Assembly: GCA_002405555.1 (NCBI GenBank)
Contig: DHMA01000070.1
Coordinates: 2,235 to 8,548 of the forward strand
Length of the DNA: 6,314 bases
Direction of reading: 5' to 3'
Source: Opitutia bacterium UBA4654
Lineage (GTDB): Bacteria > Verrucomicrobiota > Verrucomicrobiia > Opitutales > Intestinicryptomonadaceae
The notes beneath the pieces were generated by a model. The model was not told where the DNA came from and did no database searches. It saw only the letters and a list, made by a program, of their open reading frames with translations. The position numbers and the translations under genes were made by a program. The stretch's first letter is position 1. Each line of letters opens with the position of its first letter. Of the stretch, positions 4,842-6,314 are shown piece after piece.

Positions 4842-4870
4842 TTGAAATCGGGGCGGCAATGTGTTGATAT
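4842..4870 (+). promoter_or_regulatory. Candidate promoter of the ACP-like gene, suggesting a leaderless mRNA
   Basis: TTGAAA (4842-4847), a 17-bp spacer and TGATAT (4865-4870) precede the ATG at 4877 by exactly the usual -10 to +1 distance. An overlapping TATATA (4868-4873) is an alternative -10. No Shine-Dalgarno is present in the 20 bases before the ATG. Start and promoter positions together suggest that transcription begins at or near the start codon. Confidence 0.4.
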
Positions 4871-4876
4871 ATATAC

Positions 4877-5236
4877 ATGAATTCTCAATTTACACAGGAA
4901 GACGAAGCGGCTCTCCGCGACTCGCTTAAACGCTGCTCCCCCGCGACAATCGAAAAGGCGGTGGAATTTAGAAAAACGGGCAATCCCGAACTCGTCGGCG
5001 ATGTCGTAATCGGCATTATCGAACGTTTTGTAGAGCCCGACAAGCGCGACGCCCTGAAAAATCCGCCCGATTCGCTCGTGATTATCGACGACCTCGGTCT
5101 CGACTCGCTCACGATGGTGGAAATCGTGTTCGCGGTGGAAGACGCAATCGGCACGACAATCGCCGAAGACGAAGTTCAGAAACTCCGCACGCTCGGAGAC
5201 ATCAAGAACTTCATCAAGGAAAAAGTGTCCAAATAG
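4877..5236 (+). CDS. Acyl carrier protein-like phosphopantetheine-binding protein with N-terminal extension
   Basis: The product is 119 residues. The C-terminal ~80 form a carrier-protein domain: the attachment motif LGLDSLTMVEI has the predicted phosphopantetheine serine at S77, preceded by an acidic DD (71-72) and followed by the helix II/III sequence VFAVEDAIGTTIAEDEVQKLRTLGDIKNFI. Such proteins carry acyl or other intermediates as thioesters after modification by a 4'-phosphopantetheinyl transferase. The first ~38 residues (Lys/Glu-rich, including CSPATIEKAVEFRKTGN) are extra compared with the usual ~78-80-residue AcpP. No fatty-acid or polyketide genes adjoin it, so it is probably not the housekeeping AcpP and its partner enzymes are unknown. 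The ATG at 4877 lies directly after a candidate -10 box, with no Shine-Dalgarno. A terminator-like hairpin follows, so it looks monocistronic. Confidence 0.9.
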   Translation: MNSQFTQEDEAALRDSLKRCSPATIEKAVEFRKTGNPELVGDVVIGIIERFVEPDKRDALKNPPDSLVIIDDLGLDSLTMVEIVFAVEDAIGTTIAEDEVQKLRTLGDIKNFIKEKVSK

Positions 5237-5251
5237 TTGCGGACTTTTTCG

Positions 5252-5287
5252 ACCGCCGCATATTCGGGGGGAGGCGCGGCGGTTTTA
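5252..5287 (+). terminator. Probable intrinsic terminator after the ACP-like gene
   Basis: ACCGCCGC (5252-5259) pairs perfectly with GCGGCGGT (5276-5283) around a 16-base loop, followed by a short TTTA. It begins 15 bp after the stop. The T-tract is short, so termination may be only partial and the ABC gene 70 bp further on may receive read-through. Confidence 0.55.
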
Positions 5288-5353
5288 TCCCCAATTTCAA
5301 AGTAAAAAAGTCTTTTCGCGCGGGAGCGTCGGAAAGATTTTGCCGTTTATTCA

Positions 5354-6314
5354 ATGGAAGACAACCCCGACATACCCAATTCAGTAATCGTGCGGCGGCT
5401 CACCAAGTGCTACGGACAGGTGAAGGCGGTCGAAAACGTGTCGTTCCGCATAGGCAAGGGCGAAGTCGTCGGCTTTCTCGGTCCGAACGGGGCGGGTAAG
5501 AGCACGACAATGCGCATAATCGCGGGCCTCATGCCCGCGACGTCGGGGAGCGTGCACATCTGCGGAATAAGCGTGGCGAACCGTCCCGATTCGGCGCGCC
5601 GCCACATAGCTTTCATGCCCGAAAACAACCCCCTGCCCGAAGACCTGCGCGTGGGCGAATACCTGCGCTTCCGCGCGGGAATCAAGGACGTTCCCGAAGC
5701 GGAGATTTCGAAGCGGGTTGACGAGGCGATGGAAATCTGCCAGCTGAAACGCTCGGCGGCGAAAAAGATAATCGGGAATCTGTCGAAGGGCTTCCGCCAG
5801 AGGGTGGGAATTGCCGACGCAATACTTTCGCGCCCCGACGTGATTATTCTGGACGAGCCGACAATCGGGCTCGACCCCCACCAAATTCTCGCAATCCGCG
5901 AACTCATCTGCTCGTTGCGCGGCAAGATGAGCGTTGTAATCAGCAGCCACATTCTGCCCGAAATCGAGCTTGTGTGCGACCGCGTGATCATCATAAACCA
6001 GGGGACGGTCGTGGCGAGCGGCTCGCCCGCAAGCCTGCGCAAAGATTTCATTCCGTTCGACAGGTACGAAGTGGGCTTGAAGGCGTCGCCCGAACGCTTC
6101 GCCGACATTTTGAAGCGCATGCAGCTCGACCTTTCGATTGAGTCGGCTTCGGAGGCGGACGCGCTCGGATATTACGACTACGTTCTGCGCGCGCCGCAAA
6201 ACTCGAACTACGGCGCGGCGATAATCGGCGAGCTGTCGAAGGACGCCGCGCTTGCAACGCGCCTTGTGGCGTACCGCAAACCCTCGTTGGAGGAGATTTT
6301 CATGGCGGCTACCC
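5354..6314 (+). CDS. ABC transporter ATP-binding protein, ABC-2/GldA-like (C-terminus cut off by the window end)
   Basis: An open frame of 320 codons runs off the window; the stop is probably close, since the final PSLEEIFMAAT is a typical end of this family. It is the cytoplasmic ATPase of an ABC-2-type exporter. Visible motifs: Walker A GPNGAGKST (43-51), Q-loop region AFMPENNPLPEDLRV with Glu (E90) where Gln is usual, signature LSKGF (143-147), Walker B VIILDE (163-168), D-loop GLDP (172-175) and H-loop His199 in ISSHIL. The PENNPL form of the Q-loop and the ~70-residue C-terminal extension are typical of GldA-like (gliding/CcmA-type) ATPases. Membrane partners would be expected downstream. 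Cargo cannot be named. The start is the ATG at 5354; no Shine-Dalgarno is well placed (the nearest, GGAAAG, is about 18 bp upstream). No in-frame alternative looks better. Confidence 0.92.
   Translation, partial: MEDNPDIPNSVIVRRLTKCYGQVKAVENVSFRIGKGEVVGFLGPNGAGKSTTMRIIAGLMPATSGSVHICGISVANRPDSARRHIAFMPENNPLPEDLRVGEYLRFRAGIKDVPEAEISKRVDEAMEICQLKRSAAKKIIGNLSKGFRQRVGIADAILSRPDVIILDEPTIGLDPHQILAIRELICSLRGKMSVVISSHILPEIELVCDRVIIINQGTVVASGSPASLRKDFIPFDRYEVGLKASPERFADILKRMQLDLSIESASEADALGYYDYVLRAPQNSNYGAAIIGELSKDAALATRLVAYRKPSLEEIFMAAT

Noticed and set aside
4196..4867. 223-codon plus-strand ORF
   Set aside because: It is antisense to rsmE, with a Gly/Arg-rich translation typical of a GC-rich shadow frame. 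RsmE motifs on the minus strand decide the case.
5381..6199. 272-codon minus-strand ORF
   Set aside because: It lies opposite the ABC ATPase, whose Walker and signature motifs are intact. The translation is Arg/His/Ala-rich without domain features.
1..6314. tRNA, rRNA or known riboswitch
   Set aside because: No cloverleaf, CCA-ended acceptor stem, rRNA core sequence or riboswitch motif was recognised by eye on either strand.

Overview
The window most likely comes from a Verrucomicrobia-type bacterium, probably Opitutae/Opitutales-like. This rests on the C-terminal sorting tail of one protein (PEPATYAAVFGALALAG followed by CRRRK, the PEP-CTERM form common in that phylum), on GC-rich coding DNA with AT-richer spacers, and on the scarcity of clear Shine-Dalgarno sites. 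It is an inference, not a proof.

Layout. 1-280 (-): 5' part of a secreted protein of unknown function that leaves the window. 392-1573 (+): complete PLP-dependent group II amino-acid decarboxylase of the histidine/serine decarboxylase type, divergent from the first gene. 1574-2344: 771 bp without a gene, holding a large nested hairpin, two diverged tandem units with a ~157 bp period, an orphan intrinsic terminator, a composite array of small palindromes (array A) and a ~200 bp block bounded by inverted copies of an 18-mer. 2351-3361 (+): secreted PEP-CTERM protein with beta-helix-like repeats, closed by a strong terminator. 3420-3716 (+): small two-helix membrane protein. 3717-4021 and on into the next gene: a second palindrome array (array B). 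4022-4762 (-): RsmE-type 16S rRNA methyltransferase whose last codons and stop lie inside array B. 4877-5236 (+): acyl carrier protein-like protein with an N-terminal extension. 5354-6314 (+): ATPase of an ABC-2/GldA-type exporter, cut by the window end.

The genes do not form one pathway. They look like single-gene transcription units separated by terminators and repeats. The most unusual content is non-coding. Arrays A and B carry the same ordered hairpin modules, and several stems differ in sequence between copies but remain complementary. In one module both arms are rewritten around an unchanged TATA loop. Five triloop hairpins are C-GNA-G on the plus strand, the loop type known to make very stable single-stranded DNA mini-hairpins. 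I read this as a modular REP/BIME-like family whose structure is kept by selection or by a copying mechanism; nothing in the window shows what mobilises or uses it.
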